NCBI RefSeq assembly: GCF_014642875.1
Contig: NZ_BMJC01000007.1
Coordinates: 182,733 to 246,732, forward strand
Direction: 5' to 3'
Length of the DNA: 64,000 nt
Source of the DNA: Puia dinghuensis
GTDB taxonomy: Bacteria; Bacteroidota; Bacteroidia; Chitinophagales; Chitinophagaceae
In this document: in pieces, positions 1-10,700 of the stretch
How the letters are laid out: every line of letters begins with the position of its first letter
Numbering within the stretch: position 1 is the stretch's first letter
Notes under the pieces: model-generated
The model's input: only the letters and a program-made list of their open reading frames with translations
The model's database searches: none
What the model was told of the DNA's origin: nothing
Translations under genes and position numbers: made by a program

Positions 1-1034
1 TCATATACGACATCCACGTCGTACCAGCGGGCCAGTTGCCGCATAACGGCTTCAAAGGAAGCAGTGCTACCAAAATAAAAAAAGCCATCCTTCCACGAAA
101 CGATATCCCGGCTCACTACATCTTTGAGTATTCTTAATTCGCCGCCTGCCATCACCTGCGCCTGCTGATCCGGTTTGAGCTTCACGGACGCCTTGCCAGT
201 TCGGACTTGCACCGCGCCGGAGAGCAACGTTGTCTGGGTCCCACCTTCTTCCGCATAGGCCATTATGTTGAAGCTCGTACCGAGCACTTCCACAGACTGG
301 TCCTGTACCTTTACGATAAACGGCCGGTTGTCATCCCTGGCGATATCGAAATAGGCCTCACCGCTGAGCTCTACCGTCCTATCCTTCCCCTGGAAAGCGG
401 TGGGATAGCGAAGGCTGGATAAGTTGTTGAGCCATATCCTGCTTCCATCCGGCAGCTTTAGCTGGTATTGACCTGCTTTGGGCGTCGTAAGGACATTGTA
501 GGTCATCACTCGAAGCACTCCACTAGTCTGTACGTACGAGAGACTTCCACTTTCCCCTTTCATCACCTGACTGGCGCCTTGCATGCCCAATTTCCCAACT
601 CCCACACTATCCAAGAGTACCTGTTGCCCATTCGCCAGCGTGAGCGTCGCGGTATTCCTACCTGGCATTACCATGTTGTTGACGACCACCACGGTGGCCG
701 GTGGATGAGAGCCAGAATTCCTACTCTTCATCAGGCTGATTATTGTGGTTGCAATCAACAGGGAAGCAGCCACCGACCAAGAAGCCATGCGCCGAATTCG
801 GGCATGCCGCTGAGTTCTCCAACAAGCCCTCCACCTTGCAAACCCTTCCGCTGGATCGATATTCTTCCAAAGAGCGATTTCTCTATCTGACAGGGCATCA
901 ATGGAAATGCGCTTAAAAAATTCCCGATTGATCGTCGATTCATTAGTCCATGTCTCCAACTCCAGAACTTCTTCCGGAGCCAGTTCCCCGGAAAGCTGCC
1001 GGGTGATCAACGATACTAATCGATCTTCTGTCAT
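1..1034 (-). CDS. FecR-family anti-sigma factor (C-terminus outside window)
   Basis: Reading the minus strand from the ATG at 1034-1032 gives 344 uninterrupted codons that run off the left edge. The N-terminal ~85 residues form the cytoplasmic sigma-binding part (start MTEDRLVSLITRQLSG). A single membrane segment follows around residues 90-105 (SVAASLLIATTIISL), then a periplasmic FecR domain with the typical phrases GQYQLKLPDGSRIWLN, SLRYP, VELSGEAYFDIA and VEVLGTSFNIMAY. In Bacteroidota such proteins hold an ECF sigma factor inactive until a TonB-dependent (SusC-like) receptor signals. The partner sigma factor and receptor are not in the window. The last visible residues (FYFGSTASFEAVMRQLARWY) are the usual FecR C-terminal region, so little is missing. 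Family assignment is firm; the regulated receptor is unknown. Confidence 0.93.
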   Translation of the reverse strand, partial: MTEDRLVSLITRQLSGELAPEEVLELETWTNESTINREFFKRISIDALSDREIALWKNIDPAEGFARWRACWRTQRHARIRRMASWSVAASLLIATTIISLMKSRNSGSHPPATVVVVNNMVMPGRNTATLTLANGQQVLLDSVGVGKLGMQGASQVMKGESGSLSYVQTSGVLRVMTYNVLTTPKAGQYQLKLPDGSRIWLNNLSSLRYPTAFQGKDRTVELSGEAYFDIARDDNRPFIVKVQDQSVEVLGTSFNIMAYAEEGGTQTTLLSGAVQVRTGKASVKLKPDQQAQVMAGGELRILKDVVSRDIVSWKDGFFYFGSTASFEAVMRQLARWYDVDVVY

Positions 1035-1135
1035 GCACCTTATTTCTATTACGAGCAACCCTGTGATTTACCCATTTCCCATATTCGGGAAAATAACAAT
1101 TTCATAACTTTTATATATTAGTTACTACTTGGTTA

Positions 1136-1160
1136 TTGCGGTCTTTCAGTTTGACCGCAA
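1136..1160 (-). terminator. Hairpin between thioredoxin-family gene and fecR
   Basis: A perfect 8-bp inverted repeat, TTGCGGTC (1136-1143) and GACCGCAA (1153-1160), is separated by a 9-base loop. It lies about 55 bases downstream of the leftward gene ending at 1214 and upstream of fecR, which is where a terminator for that gene would be expected. The T-rich run (TTTTTT, 1164-1170 region) is on the plus-strand side, so as an intrinsic terminator it would fit rightward transcription better. Function is inferred. Confidence 0.4.
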
Positions 1161-1213
1161 GTATTTTTTCAAAAAGTTGCAATCGGACTGATTTTTTGGT
1201 GTTTTGCCCTTAT

Positions 1214-2503
1214 TCACTTTAAATTATTATATCTTACCACCCAGGCGGTCGGTTCCCCCCGTTGCATCTTCTCGTATGCCTCACATATTTCCTTGGTTTT
1301 GGGCTCTAGTGCAACAGCTTTGGCTTCAAGGGCTAGAGCCTCTTTCTTCCTCCCAAGCTTGTATAACAGGTTGGCTTTTGTGTCCAGAAAACCTCCAATG
1401 GGTTTTCCTTCCATTTTGATTACCCGATCGCTCCATGTCACAGCTTTCTCTAACTCATCCTTGTTATCGCTATATTGAAAAACATACCACGCGCAGTCAT
1501 TGAGGTAAGCGGGATCCAAGTCATTTTGGATTCTCCTGAGATCAACCTGTTTGACTATGTATTTGGTTAGGTTTTCCCAATCCTTTTTCTCATAATACCA
1601 GCTCTTTTTAGCCTGAATTATGTTTTCCTGAGCGAACGCGACGCTAAATTTATGCTCAATGTTTCTGGTAATCCTATCCCAATCTGGTTCCTTGCCTGCG
1701 GTCTTCGCGGCATCAATCATCGGCTTGATTTCTTCCTGGGTTATAACTGAATTCACAAATCGCTTAGAAAAGCCCTTATTATCCAAGGCCGAATCGGCCA
1801 GATCCCCATTGCGGTAAAGGAACTCGAATACCTTGTCGCTTGAACTCAAGACCATGGGAAATTGTGCGAGTAAATCGAGATTTTTCTTTGCACAAATCTC
1901 CGAGCTGCCCGAATTGTTCAAATAATTATGTAAATAATCGGCGACAACTGCTCTGGCAACGTCCGGTTCATCAGCGAAATTCGCCCGATGTGCCAGGTAA
2001 GGCAAATCTTTAGGATCCATGTTACCGGATCTGTACTTTTCTAATAATGTGTAGTACTGCTTAGCTGGATTCCGGGCTTCCATGGCAAGCCTGATAAATT
2101 CCTGTACGGTAAGATATCCAAGGCCACGATGTACGATATGCCCATCGGGTGTGAAAAAAAGAAAGCTGGGGAGGGATTTGATTTTATATGCTGTCCCCAA
2201 TGTATGTGCATCTTCATACCAGGCCTTGACTGTATCATTGTCATATCTTGTGGTATCCATTTGCACCTTCACCGAAACAAACTGCGAATTGAGTATCTGT
2301 CCTACAGAATCATTTGAGTACACATTTCGGTCCATCATCTTACACGGCCTACACCATGTGGCATAATAATCGACAAAAATATATTTATTCTCCGCTATGG
2401 CCTTCTCTCTGATCTGCTGCCAACTCAATCCGTTTTCGAAATGGGCACCCTGGGCGATCACTACCAGCGGCGCCCAAAACAACAAATTAAACAATATCTT
2501 CAT
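1214..2503 (-). CDS. Exported thioredoxin-family protein with helical C-terminal domain
   Basis: This 429-residue protein begins with a signal peptide (MKILFNLLFWAPLVVIAQG). A thioredoxin fold follows at about residues 22-145, with the redox motif WCRPCK after FVDYYAT and a cis-Pro region (IKSLPSFLFF). Both cysteines are present, so it should be redox active in the periplasm as a thiol-disulfide reductase-like protein. Residues ~150-429 are helical, and the end (DTKANLLYKLGRKKEALALEAKAVALEP) looks like a tetratricopeptide repeat. The substrate is unknown. It is transcribed toward fecR and divergently from the S9 peptidase gene. A decayed copy of its helical part sits near 12 kb, showing that this family was duplicated locally. 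Confidence 0.88.
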   Translation of the reverse strand: MKILFNLLFWAPLVVIAQGAHFENGLSWQQIREKAIAENKYIFVDYYATWCRPCKMMDRNVYSNDSVGQILNSQFVSVKVQMDTTRYDNDTVKAWYEDAHTLGTAYKIKSLPSFLFFTPDGHIVHRGLGYLTVQEFIRLAMEARNPAKQYYTLLEKYRSGNMDPKDLPYLAHRANFADEPDVARAVVADYLHNYLNNSGSSEICAKKNLDLLAQFPMVLSSSDKVFEFLYRNGDLADSALDNKGFSKRFVNSVITQEEIKPMIDAAKTAGKEPDWDRITRNIEHKFSVAFAQENIIQAKKSWYYEKKDWENLTKYIVKQVDLRRIQNDLDPAYLNDCAWYVFQYSDNKDELEKAVTWSDRVIKMEGKPIGGFLDTKANLLYKLGRKKEALALEAKAVALEPKTKEICEAYEKMQRGEPTAWVVRYNNLK

Positions 2504-2742
2504 TTTCTCTTTTTCTCATACATACGCCCTATTGTCGGACCTTCTGTCAGTCTTCATCGCAGCAAAACTGCACTATGTTGATACAAGTATTTGTTTACCA
2601 ATATTGTATTATAAAAATAATAAATGGACTAGCGCCTTCTCGAAGCGGCAGGCTGCAGAACTGCATGGAAGATATCGAACTTTGAAAGAGGTTGCCTCAT
2701 CCAACGTATACCATGTTGTTTAATAATCAAAGTTTATACATT

Positions 2743-5427
2743 ATGTTTCGAGGAGCAATTGCCTTTTTCAGTGCTGTTTTTATTACGTATTTACCGGCCA
2801 ACGCTCAAAAGCACCTGATAGAATGGGATTCGGGAAAAGAATGGCCGGAGGTCCATTTCCAGGGAATCACCAATAACGGTGAGTATGTAGCCTATACAAT
2901 CCATAGTGAGATTTCCGACAGTTTAGTGTTGTATTCTACCATTACAGGTGCACGCCTTTTTTTCACGGGAGTTAACAGCTGTTATTTCACCCAGGATAGC
3001 AAAAGAGCGATCTATAGGAAAGGAGATAGTATTTGCATCATGGAACTGCACCAACCATCCAAAGTGCAGTACATAACTGGGGTGAGTAGTGAACAGGTTG
3101 TTAAATGTGGACGAGACCAGGATCTTTTGGTCTATCACCTGAAGCAAAGACCCGGTGAATCAAACATAAAAATGATGGAAGGCGACAAGGATTACGCCTT
3201 GCCGGCGGTCGAAGCTTACTGGGTGAATAGCGAACGAAGTGTTTTAATCTTTGAGAACACGAGAATCACAGCAGGAATCATAAACCATGAATTGCATTGG
3301 TTGGACGTTGCGACGGGACTGGATAGCATGATCTGGAAGGGTGATAAAGTTGGTCAGTTACTAATAGACGGTGATAGTGGACGATGCGTATTTTATATCC
3401 CTAGGTCACAGGAGAGTTCTGCCAACTCAATATGGTTGTATCGGAAAGGAGACACAGCTGCACACAGGATCGCCGACGATCGTTCGTTTGGTATGGATAG
3501 TGGAATTTGTGTCACTGGTATCATTTGTTTTAACAGTATCGATAATCGTACTTATGTTGGACTCAAAAAGTTTGCAGGCAAGCGAGCAGTCGGACATGAC
3601 TTGCCGGTAGGTGTCTGGAGCTATAAGGATGCGAAATTACAATCGCGGCAGTTATTTGAATTTCATGAGCATGCCAATGGCGACAAGGAATCTATGGCGG
3701 TGATCAATATTAACGATAAAACGATATTTTGCTTGCATGACGATGAAGGGCTGGTTGGTATACCATTTTCGGACAGGAAAACGAACTTTGTGCTATTGGC
3801 AAGACACGGTGATGGTGACCTAGAAAACGAATGGAATTGGAATAAAAATTGCTGGACGTCCGTTTACCTTTTTTCTCTAAAAGATGGAACCAGAAGGCTT
3901 CTAAATCAAGGTTTTGGGCCGGGCTACCGGTCAGAGTACCTCCTATCCTACAATGAAAACTATATTTATTTTTATGATGCTGCCACAAAAAATTACTGGT
4001 GCTATCGCATTGCAGATAGTAGCCGTATGAATATGACTTCGGAGGTAAATGCCAAATGGATTGAACTTGAAAGGGGGGATGAGCCGGATTCGGCACATGA
4101 CATTTATGGGTTTGCCGGATGGATCAGGAATTCGGATGCTTTATTGGTATACGATCGAAATGATATTTTTAGGCTAGATCCGACCAGCAAGACAAAGGTG
4201 TTGTGTTTGACGAATGGCAAAAGTAACGGCCAAGATCTCGTATATCGAATTCATCCATTAACTCCTATGCCCATCGTGGATCTACATCAGAACGTTCTGT
4301 TAAATGTTTTTGACAGAAACAGCAAGAAGCAAGGGCTTATTAATCTCTCTTTTGATTCGTTAATGTCAGCCAATCACGTTAGCCTGGAACCATTTGCATG
4401 GGAGCAATCTGCACCTGTTAAAGCCAGAGACACGAACCTATATGTCGTCGGCCGAATGACGGCAGAGCAATCCATGAATTTGTTCCTCACCACTGATTTT
4501 AGTCACTACACCAGAATATCGAATATATTCCCTGAGCGGAATTTTAATTGGTTGACTACTGAATTGGTTACCTGGAAGACTTTCGATGGCACCATCGATC
4601 AGGGAATATTATATAAGCCAGAGAATTTCGACCCCCACAAAAAATACCCGATGCTGATTCACTACTATGAAAGAAAGTCCGATAACTTGCACAATTTCAT
4701 CAGGCCTGAGCCCAGTAATTCGGAATTGAACATCCCATTTTTCGTAAGCCACGGATATTTAGTCTTTACGCCGGATATCCATTACAAGGTTGGACGGCCT
4801 GGTAAAAGTGCTTACAATGCGATCGTCTCCGGCGCCTTGTATTTGGCAAGCAGAAGCTATGTGGATGATAAAAAGATGGGCTTACAAGGTTTTAGCTTTG
4901 GGGGCTTCGAGACCAATTATGTGATCACGCATAGTCATCTGTTTGCTGCTGCGATGTCGGTTTCGGGCATGTCTGATTTCATAAGCGCGTATGGCAGCAT
5001 CATCTATGATGGGACCAGTCGGCAAAGACAATATGAATTGTACCGAGACCGGATGGGCACGACGCCTTGGCAACGTCCGGATCTTTATATAGAGAATTCG
5101 CCCGTATTACGGGCAGACAAGGTCACTACGCCGCTTTTGATGATGGCTAATACTGAGGATGCCAATGTGCCTGTACAACAGGGCATCGAATTCTTCACGG
5201 CTTTAAGAAGGCTCGGGAAAAAGGTGTGGATGCTACAATATGACGGAGAAAACCACAACCTTGCGGGCCAACTGGCGAAAAAAGATCTAACTGAGCGAAT
5301 GTTCCAGTTCTTTAACTACTATCTCAAAGGAGAACCTGCACCGAAATGGATGACAAAAGGCATTCCCGCTGCCCTGAAAGGTATCGATACGGGGCTGGAG
5401 TTTGATACCAGTGGATCTAAACCATAG
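2743..5427 (+). CDS. Prolyl-oligopeptidase-family (S9) serine peptidase
   Basis: The frame is open from 2692, but I place the start at the ATG at 2743 because it begins a clean signal peptide (MFRGAIAFFSAVFITYLPANAQ); upstream in-frame ATGs at 2692 and 2713 are alternatives. The ~894-residue protein has a long beta-propeller-like N-terminal region. The C-terminal alpha/beta-hydrolase domain carries the nucleophile motif GFSFGG (Ser codon at 4894-4896), the acid in NTEDANVPVQQG and the histidine in DGENHNLAG. These are the S9 family catalytic elements in order, so an exported serine peptidase acting on oligopeptides is likely. The exact specificity (dipeptidyl-, acylaminoacyl- or other) is unclear. 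It is monocistronic and diverges from the thioredoxin-family gene. Confidence 0.9.
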   Translation: MFRGAIAFFSAVFITYLPANAQKHLIEWDSGKEWPEVHFQGITNNGEYVAYTIHSEISDSLVLYSTITGARLFFTGVNSCYFTQDSKRAIYRKGDSICIMELHQPSKVQYITGVSSEQVVKCGRDQDLLVYHLKQRPGESNIKMMEGDKDYALPAVEAYWVNSERSVLIFENTRITAGIINHELHWLDVATGLDSMIWKGDKVGQLLIDGDSGRCVFYIPRSQESSANSIWLYRKGDTAAHRIADDRSFGMDSGICVTGIICFNSIDNRTYVGLKKFAGKRAVGHDLPVGVWSYKDAKLQSRQLFEFHEHANGDKESMAVININDKTIFCLHDDEGLVGIPFSDRKTNFVLLARHGDGDLENEWNWNKNCWTSVYLFSLKDGTRRLLNQGFGPGYRSEYLLSYNENYIYFYDAATKNYWCYRIADSSRMNMTSEVNAKWIELERGDEPDSAHDIYGFAGWIRNSDALLVYDRNDIFRLDPTSKTKVLCLTNGKSNGQDLVYRIHPLTPMPIVDLHQNVLLNVFDRNSKKQGLINLSFDSLMSANHVSLEPFAWEQSAPVKARDTNLYVVGRMTAEQSMNLFLTTDFSHYTRISNIFPERNFNWLTTELVTWKTFDGTIDQGILYKPENFDPHKKYPMLIHYYERKSDNLHNFIRPEPSNSELNIPFFVSHGYLVFTPDIHYKVGRPGKSAYNAIVSGALYLASRSYVDDKKMGLQGFSFGGFETNYVITHSHLFAAAMSVSGMSDFISAYGSIIYDGTSRQRQYELYRDRMGTTPWQRPDLYIENSPVLRADKVTTPLLMMANTEDANVPVQQGIEFFTALRRLGKKVWMLQYDGENHNLAGQLAKKDLTERMFQFFNYYLKGEPAPKWMTKGIPAALKGIDTGLEFDTSGSKP

Positions 5428-5999
5428 TTGTCATGCACAAAATGTCCCGTCCGGAAAAAAAGTTGACAAAAAGCTGGCCTTTTTGAGCCGGCCTACTTGT
5501 AGTTGCTCGGGTGTTTACCTTCCGATCTCTTTTCTCCTGCGCCCGCAACACCGACCATAAAAACCGGCAGATCCGCAGGGCCATTAAAAGCTCAACTCCA
5601 GCTGATCCCGTGGCGTCTCCAGGTAAGTCGTATAAGACGGTTGTAATGCCGCGGCCAGTTCATTGTTATCCGGCTTATTCCTATTCTGATTTGGCCAGCA
5701 TCTGGCCGACTGTGCAGCTTGCACGGTTGGAAGATGAATCTGTCATGGAAAAGGGAATATTCTATCTTTCAATAATGCTCTCTATCGTTGATTTGGTATT
5801 GGGAACAGCAATACTGCGTTTGCTTTGCAGACAACCTTCTTAAATTGAAGGCATGAATCAATTGTCAAGCTTAAACAGACTGCGGACCATCAGACAATAG
5901 CATTGGGTCATTTGCTACGCAACCGGATTCTCTAACCGATTTTTAGGGCCGACAAATTTAGTCATCCCCATATATCAAACAGCCAGCCTTACCACCACT
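5428..5999. other. Intergenic stretch without a convincing gene
   Basis: The 572 bases separate the S9 peptidase gene from the membrane-protein gene at 6000. Apart from the weak hairpin at 5468-5484, I see no recognisable feature. A 110-codon plus-strand frame (5511-5843) ends in a hydrophobic run but begins with Cys/Arg-rich sequence lacking any family resemblance; I consider it chance. The last ~100 bases should contain the promoter of the next gene, but no clear Bacteroidota -33/-7 pair stands out. Confidence 0.5.
5468..5484 (+). terminator. Possible short terminator after the S9 peptidase gene
   Basis: AAAAAG and CTTTTT form a 6-bp AT-rich stem around a 5-base loop, ending in a T run, about 40 bases past the stop codon at 5427. 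The stem is weak; position is the main support. Confidence 0.3.
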
Positions 6000-7502
6000 A
6001 TGAGATATCTAACAACCAGAGCATCTTCGCTAAAAACAAGACTTGAAGAATGGGTCAAAGAGCATAAAATCATTCTATTGACTTCCTTTTTACTACTCAT
6101 TCTGCAGTTCACTTTATTTAAGATCATCTACCCTTTTCCGAACTTCCTGCCGGAATCACCATCCTATATTGAAGCGGCAAAAAATCATCAGCCTTTGAAT
6201 ACATGGCCCATTGCTTATTCGAAATTCCTACTTGTATTTCATTTTATGTCCCATTCCCCCCTGCTGCTAGTATTATTTCAATACCTTTTTCTTGAACTCA
6301 ATATCCTGCTTTTCCTGTTTACTGTGTCCAAAGTATTTAAGTTAAAGAGAAAGGCAACCAACTTATTGTTTATTCTCAACGTATGCAATCCGGTCGTTTT
6401 ACATATTTCGAACTTTATATCGAGTGATTCGTTGTTCGTGGGTCTAAGTCTATGTTGGTTTTCGCTATTAGTCCGGATGGTGTGTGAGCCTCGAAAGACC
6501 ACTTTTTGCCTACATGTACTGGTCCTGATGTTGGCATTTTCACTTCGCTACTTTGCCCTTTACTATCCACTAATAAGCATAGCGACAATTATGTTCTTAA
6601 AAATGAAAGCTATTGCTAAGGTAGCTTGCATCGCTTTGATTCTAGTCTGCATTTCAGGATATATTTTTATCACCGTCAAAAAATATCAAAAATATACGAA
6701 TACCACTCAATTATCGTCATTTGGAGGTTGGCAGCTTGCAGCAAATGCTCTATACGGTTACGCTCATTCGAGACTAGATTCATTGAATCAGGTACCACCT
6801 AAATTTCGACCGTTACACAAAGTTGTGAACGAACATATGGTGTGGTTGAACACCTTCAAGGAAAGACCGGATTCATATGTAAGCGTTTATTACCAATGGA
6901 ACGATCATGCTCCGCTAAAGTACTATATGTCATTATGTTATTCAAGAGACAGCATTACAGGAGGTTTCCAACGGTATGCTGTAATGGGTAAATTGTACGG
7001 AAGTTATGGATATTGGCTCATCCGCAGGCACCCTATAAATTATTTGCATTACTTCGCGGTTCCCAATTTCATTGCCTATTATGCTCCGGACATCGAATTT
7101 ATGGGGTTTTACAATATGGGTCTTGACACAGTTTCTTATATTACCATGAAATGGTTTGACCTGAAAACTAACAGAGTTTATAATCGGCTGCATTCAAAAA
7201 CCATATGGGAAATCCATCCCTATACCATATTATTCCCTATAATAAATGTTATTTTCATTAGCAGCCTTATTTTTATCCTATCCGGGAAACTTATGCGAGA
7301 AAATCCGTCCGCACATCAAATTGTACGATTGACAATAACAGTTTGGAGTATTACCATACTTTTTGGATCGCTGTCAGCATACGTACTTTTGCGCTATGAA
7401 ATCTTTCCTTTCATAATTACGCTGACGTTTTCCATCGTCACGCTTACTCTTTTGTTAAATGAATTAAAGACAGATAACCCAAAACGATCTTTTACAGTCT
7501 GA
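6000..7502 (+). CDS. Polytopic membrane protein, glycosyltransferase-C-like, paralog of the fusion protein's C-terminal half
   Basis: The 500-residue product is hydrophobic throughout, with about ten membrane segments (for example IILLTSFLLLILQF, LLLVLFQYLFLELNILLFLF). It resembles the C-terminal ~480 residues of the oppositely oriented protein at 7775-10966. Shared landmarks in the same order are FKIIYPFPNF / [10 protein letters not shown], a run on non-membrane residues near ESPSYIEAA / [24 protein letters not shown] / [25 protein letters not shown] / [12 protein letters not shown], and FGGWQLAANALYGY / [14 protein letters not shown]. The acidic residues in the first extracytoplasmic loop and the overall layout suit a GT-C (ArnT/PMT-like) sugar transferase using a polyprenyl-phosphate donor. 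That function is inferred, not shown. Confidence 0.8.
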   Translation: MRYLTTRASSLKTRLEEWVKEHKIILLTSFLLLILQFTLFKIIYPFPNFLPESPSYIEAAKNHQPLNTWPIAYSKFLLVFHFMSHSPLLLVLFQYLFLELNILLFLFTVSKVFKLKRKATNLLFILNVCNPVVLHISNFISSDSLFVGLSLCWFSLLVRMVCEPRKTTFCLHVLVLMLAFSLRYFALYYPLISIATIMFLKMKAIAKVACIALILVCISGYIFITVKKYQKYTNTTQLSSFGGWQLAANALYGYAHSRLDSLNQVPPKFRPLHKVVNEHMVWLNTFKERPDSYVSVYYQWNDHAPLKYYMSLCYSRDSITGGFQRYAVMGKLYGSYGYWLIRRHPINYLHYFAVPNFIAYYAPDIEFMGFYNMGLDTVSYITMKWFDLKTNRVYNRLHSKTIWEIHPYTILFPIINVIFISSLIFILSGKLMRENPSAHQIVRLTITVWSITILFGSLSAYVLLRYEIFPFIITLTFSIVTLTLLLNELKTDNPKRSFTV

Positions 7503-7774
7503 TTTAACGGGAGGAGGTCAGCTAAACTCGGCTGAATGATACAACCCCTTTGCTCCACTTTCATTACAAATGCTTCCTCACCTTTACGGGTTGTTCCGCC
7601 CCCCTGCATCGGTACTCTGTTAGCAGCATCCAGGCAGCTGAGCTTGCGGGTCATGACCTCCAACGCGATCTTAGCTTTCATCCCCGGCGAGAAAGCCGGC
7701 TTGATCCTGGGAATTTGAGCTCCCTGTATGGCATGGTTTATCGGTTTAACGACAACCATTTTTGACAACCTATG
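7503..7774. other. Convergent intergenic region with a possible decayed helix-turn-helix fragment
   Basis: The two paralogous genes converge here. On the minus strand, bases ~7615-7720 encode FSPGMKAKIALEVMTRK followed by LSCLDAANR. This loosely resembles the start of IS3-type OrfA transposases, but no rest of an insertion sequence or terminal repeats are visible. Treat it as a hint only. Confidence 0.2.
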
Positions 7775-10700
7775 TCAGTACATAACATTAACGCCTTTTG
7801 AGAAGGGAGTGTTCACTCCCTCCATCTTTTGCTTCACCTGTGCTTTCATTTGTTGCACCATCCAGTCGATAACGAGTACTGCGAAAACAGTGGTCAGGAT
7901 GACTGGAAATGCCTGGAAGCGAAGAGCAGCGGGAGATGCGAAGATCGCAAACCCTGCATTAAGCAACCAGATTGTAGCCGCGATTGCCATGAGCTTTGGG
8001 AAAGGGCTCTTGTCCCTATAGCCGCTGAGCAACAAATAACAAAGCAAGCCGCAGAAGAACAGCACATTGACGATACCCGTGAGTATAGGATAAAACGATA
8101 GGATATATACTCTGCTATCTTCAAATCGTGATTTTATTTTTTGAGCCCGATATCCAAACCAGGTCTGGGCATTCTTGTCGACATAGTCTTCTCCCCCATT
8201 ATAATATTCCAAGTATTCAACAGGTGGGGCATAATAGTTTGATGCGTTCGGCCACAAAAAGTATCGAAGATAATGGATAGGATATGTTCGGATAAGGTAG
8301 CCACTATAGCTGGTGTAAAATGGCCCCATTGATGCCCATTTTCTTAGGGTATCCGCCGAAGTATCTCCGGCGAACCGACGCTGCATATATCGCTGTAAGG
8401 GCATACCTCGCGCCCACATATAAAACGAACTGGATGCAAGCACTCCATCGGGTAGTCGTGAGGTAGCATAAAAGCGGCGGATCATGTTGTCTATCGACTC
8501 GAACTGCCTGGGGGCTTTGTTGTGATCGGCGCTGTCAACGAACCGATAGGCTACCAAGGCATTGCCGGCCATTTGCCAACCGCTGAAGGGGCTGAATTGC
8601 CATGTGCCGGTTAGTTGTTTGTATCTATTTCCTGTGTATAAAATAAACAATGAGCAAAGCAGGACCGACAAACAAAGCCCCAATATTTTTTTTCGAATGG
8701 ATAATTGGGATAGGCCAAACGCTACTGCTGAGAGCAGTGGATAGATTAGCGCGTTATAACGGACGGTGAATGCATAGGATAATATGAGCGCATGTAGCAC
8801 GATTATTCTTGTTGAAGGGCGGTTAATTATCCATATTATTAAAGAGAACCACGTACAGCTAAGGGCCAGGAATAAAGCGTCGCTAGACACCAGATTTGCA
8901 AGGTGCAAAAACAGGGGGTTCAGAACGATGAATGCTAATAAGAGCCGTTGGATTGATTTTCCTGGCTTATAAAAGTAGAATATAGTAAATAGGAGAAATA
9001 AGGCGCTGCATTGGATCAAGAGGTATTGAAAGGTGACCAGTGCCGTATCGGAATTGGAAAAGACGCTAAACAGGCGAAGGAACCGAGGATATCCTATGGG
9101 CAAAGTATCGATATCCTTGTTATCACGGGCCATGTCAAGGTATATGAACGAATCGCCATGAATAAAGCTTGGAAAAGGGTACCAATATTTAAAAAGACTG
9201 AACTGGATGATGATGGCTATTGCGGCTAGCCAGAGGTAAAGTTTGTTTTGCTTATTTTCGAATAGAAATGTTCTAAAGGACAAATCGGGTGTTACCTGCT
9301 CGATCCCTGATGTCGATCTTTGTTTTATCAAATCGGCTCTCTGTGTTTCTCGTTGCAATTGATCTTCTGGGGTTGATTTCTCCTCATGATAATTCTGTTC
9401 AGTGTTTATCTCCCATATATTCGCCTTTTCCGTCACCCCTGCGATGATATTATCTACCGCGACCATCGCTGTCAACATCGAATGATCGGAATTATTGTAT
9501 TTATGCATCCCGTTGCGGCCCACAAGGAAAAGGTTCTCAAAGCCATCTACGAATTGCCGCACTTCGTCGAATCTATTGTACGTGCCAAAATAGGCGGGAT
9601 AAGTTTTTTCCATTCGCAGTACCGTACTATCCAGGACGTCGCTTACCCTGGCTAACCCCATTTTGTCCAGTTCCTTGATCGCGAGGCTACTAATGGCCTC
9701 ATCCGGTTGCAACCAGAAATCGTCCGCCTTATTGCAGAAATATTCCATCCCTACCCATACCGTATCGGGATCCTTAACCATAAACGGGCTCCAGTTGTTG
9801 AAGATCTGCAGTCGGCCTACTTTTACGTCCTTTTCCTGGATATAGATCCAGGTATCGGGCAAGATGTGACTCTTGTTCTCATTCTCTCTTTTTCCTGGAG
9901 GGGACATTTTTTTCAGGAGAACCCCCACGGTAATAAAATCGCGGTATTGTAAGCCCCTTGCCACCTCCTGTACACTAGCTGGTGCCACATCATCCATTCC
10001 AGCAATCAATTCTTGTACCGGCATGGTTGAAAAGAAATAGTCGCCATCATAAGAATCCGTCTCTTGGGTTTGGGTATTAAAGGCGTCAACGCCTACCACT
10101 TGATTAACTTTTGAAATGAGGTTTTTTACTTCCGTGTGAAACAGAATTGAGCCTCCTTTCTCAGTTATTTGTCTTGCGACTTCTTCCCACAACTGTCCGG
10201 GTCCGAATTTGGGATAGAGGAATCTTTCAATAAGGCTAGTTTCCGTATCCTTTTGGCTTACATCGCCTGGTTTTTTCTTGTGCCAAAATGAATTTGCCGC
10301 GTGGGCGAGAGCCTTTCCTATCGAAATGCCCTTTATCCGTTGCGCTCCCCATTCTGCTGAGATTTGGCTACAGGGTACACCCCATACCTTTTCCGTGTAA
10401 TCCTTGAAAAACAAGCTATATAACTTGTTACCGAAGCGGTTGATGAAGAAATCTTCGAGGCTTTTTTCGGGTTTTCTTGGAAAAAGCCTTCTGCATATAT
10501 AGGAAGCCAGAATCCCTGCGGTGCGAGCTACCCCTAGCTTTTTAAGCGTATCCAAGGATAATTGGATCGGATAGGTAAAGAATTTGCGAAGAAAATAAAT
10601 GCGGGAAATGCGCCTTCGAACGAGCATTATTTTGTCTGATTGTTCTGTGCCATCGATCGTTGAAGAGGGTCCAGTTGGTTTGATCGTTCGCGATTTTTGT

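Noticed and set aside
5511..5843. 110-codon plus-strand frame after the S9 peptidase gene
   Set aside because: No recognisable domain, odd composition, starts in sequence with no coding character; a hydrophobic tail alone is not enough.
7394..7768. 124-codon minus-strand frame as an IS3-type transposase gene
   Set aside because: Only a short HTH-like stretch is suggestive; the rest overlaps the membrane-protein gene and no inverted repeats are present. Kept only as a low-confidence hint.
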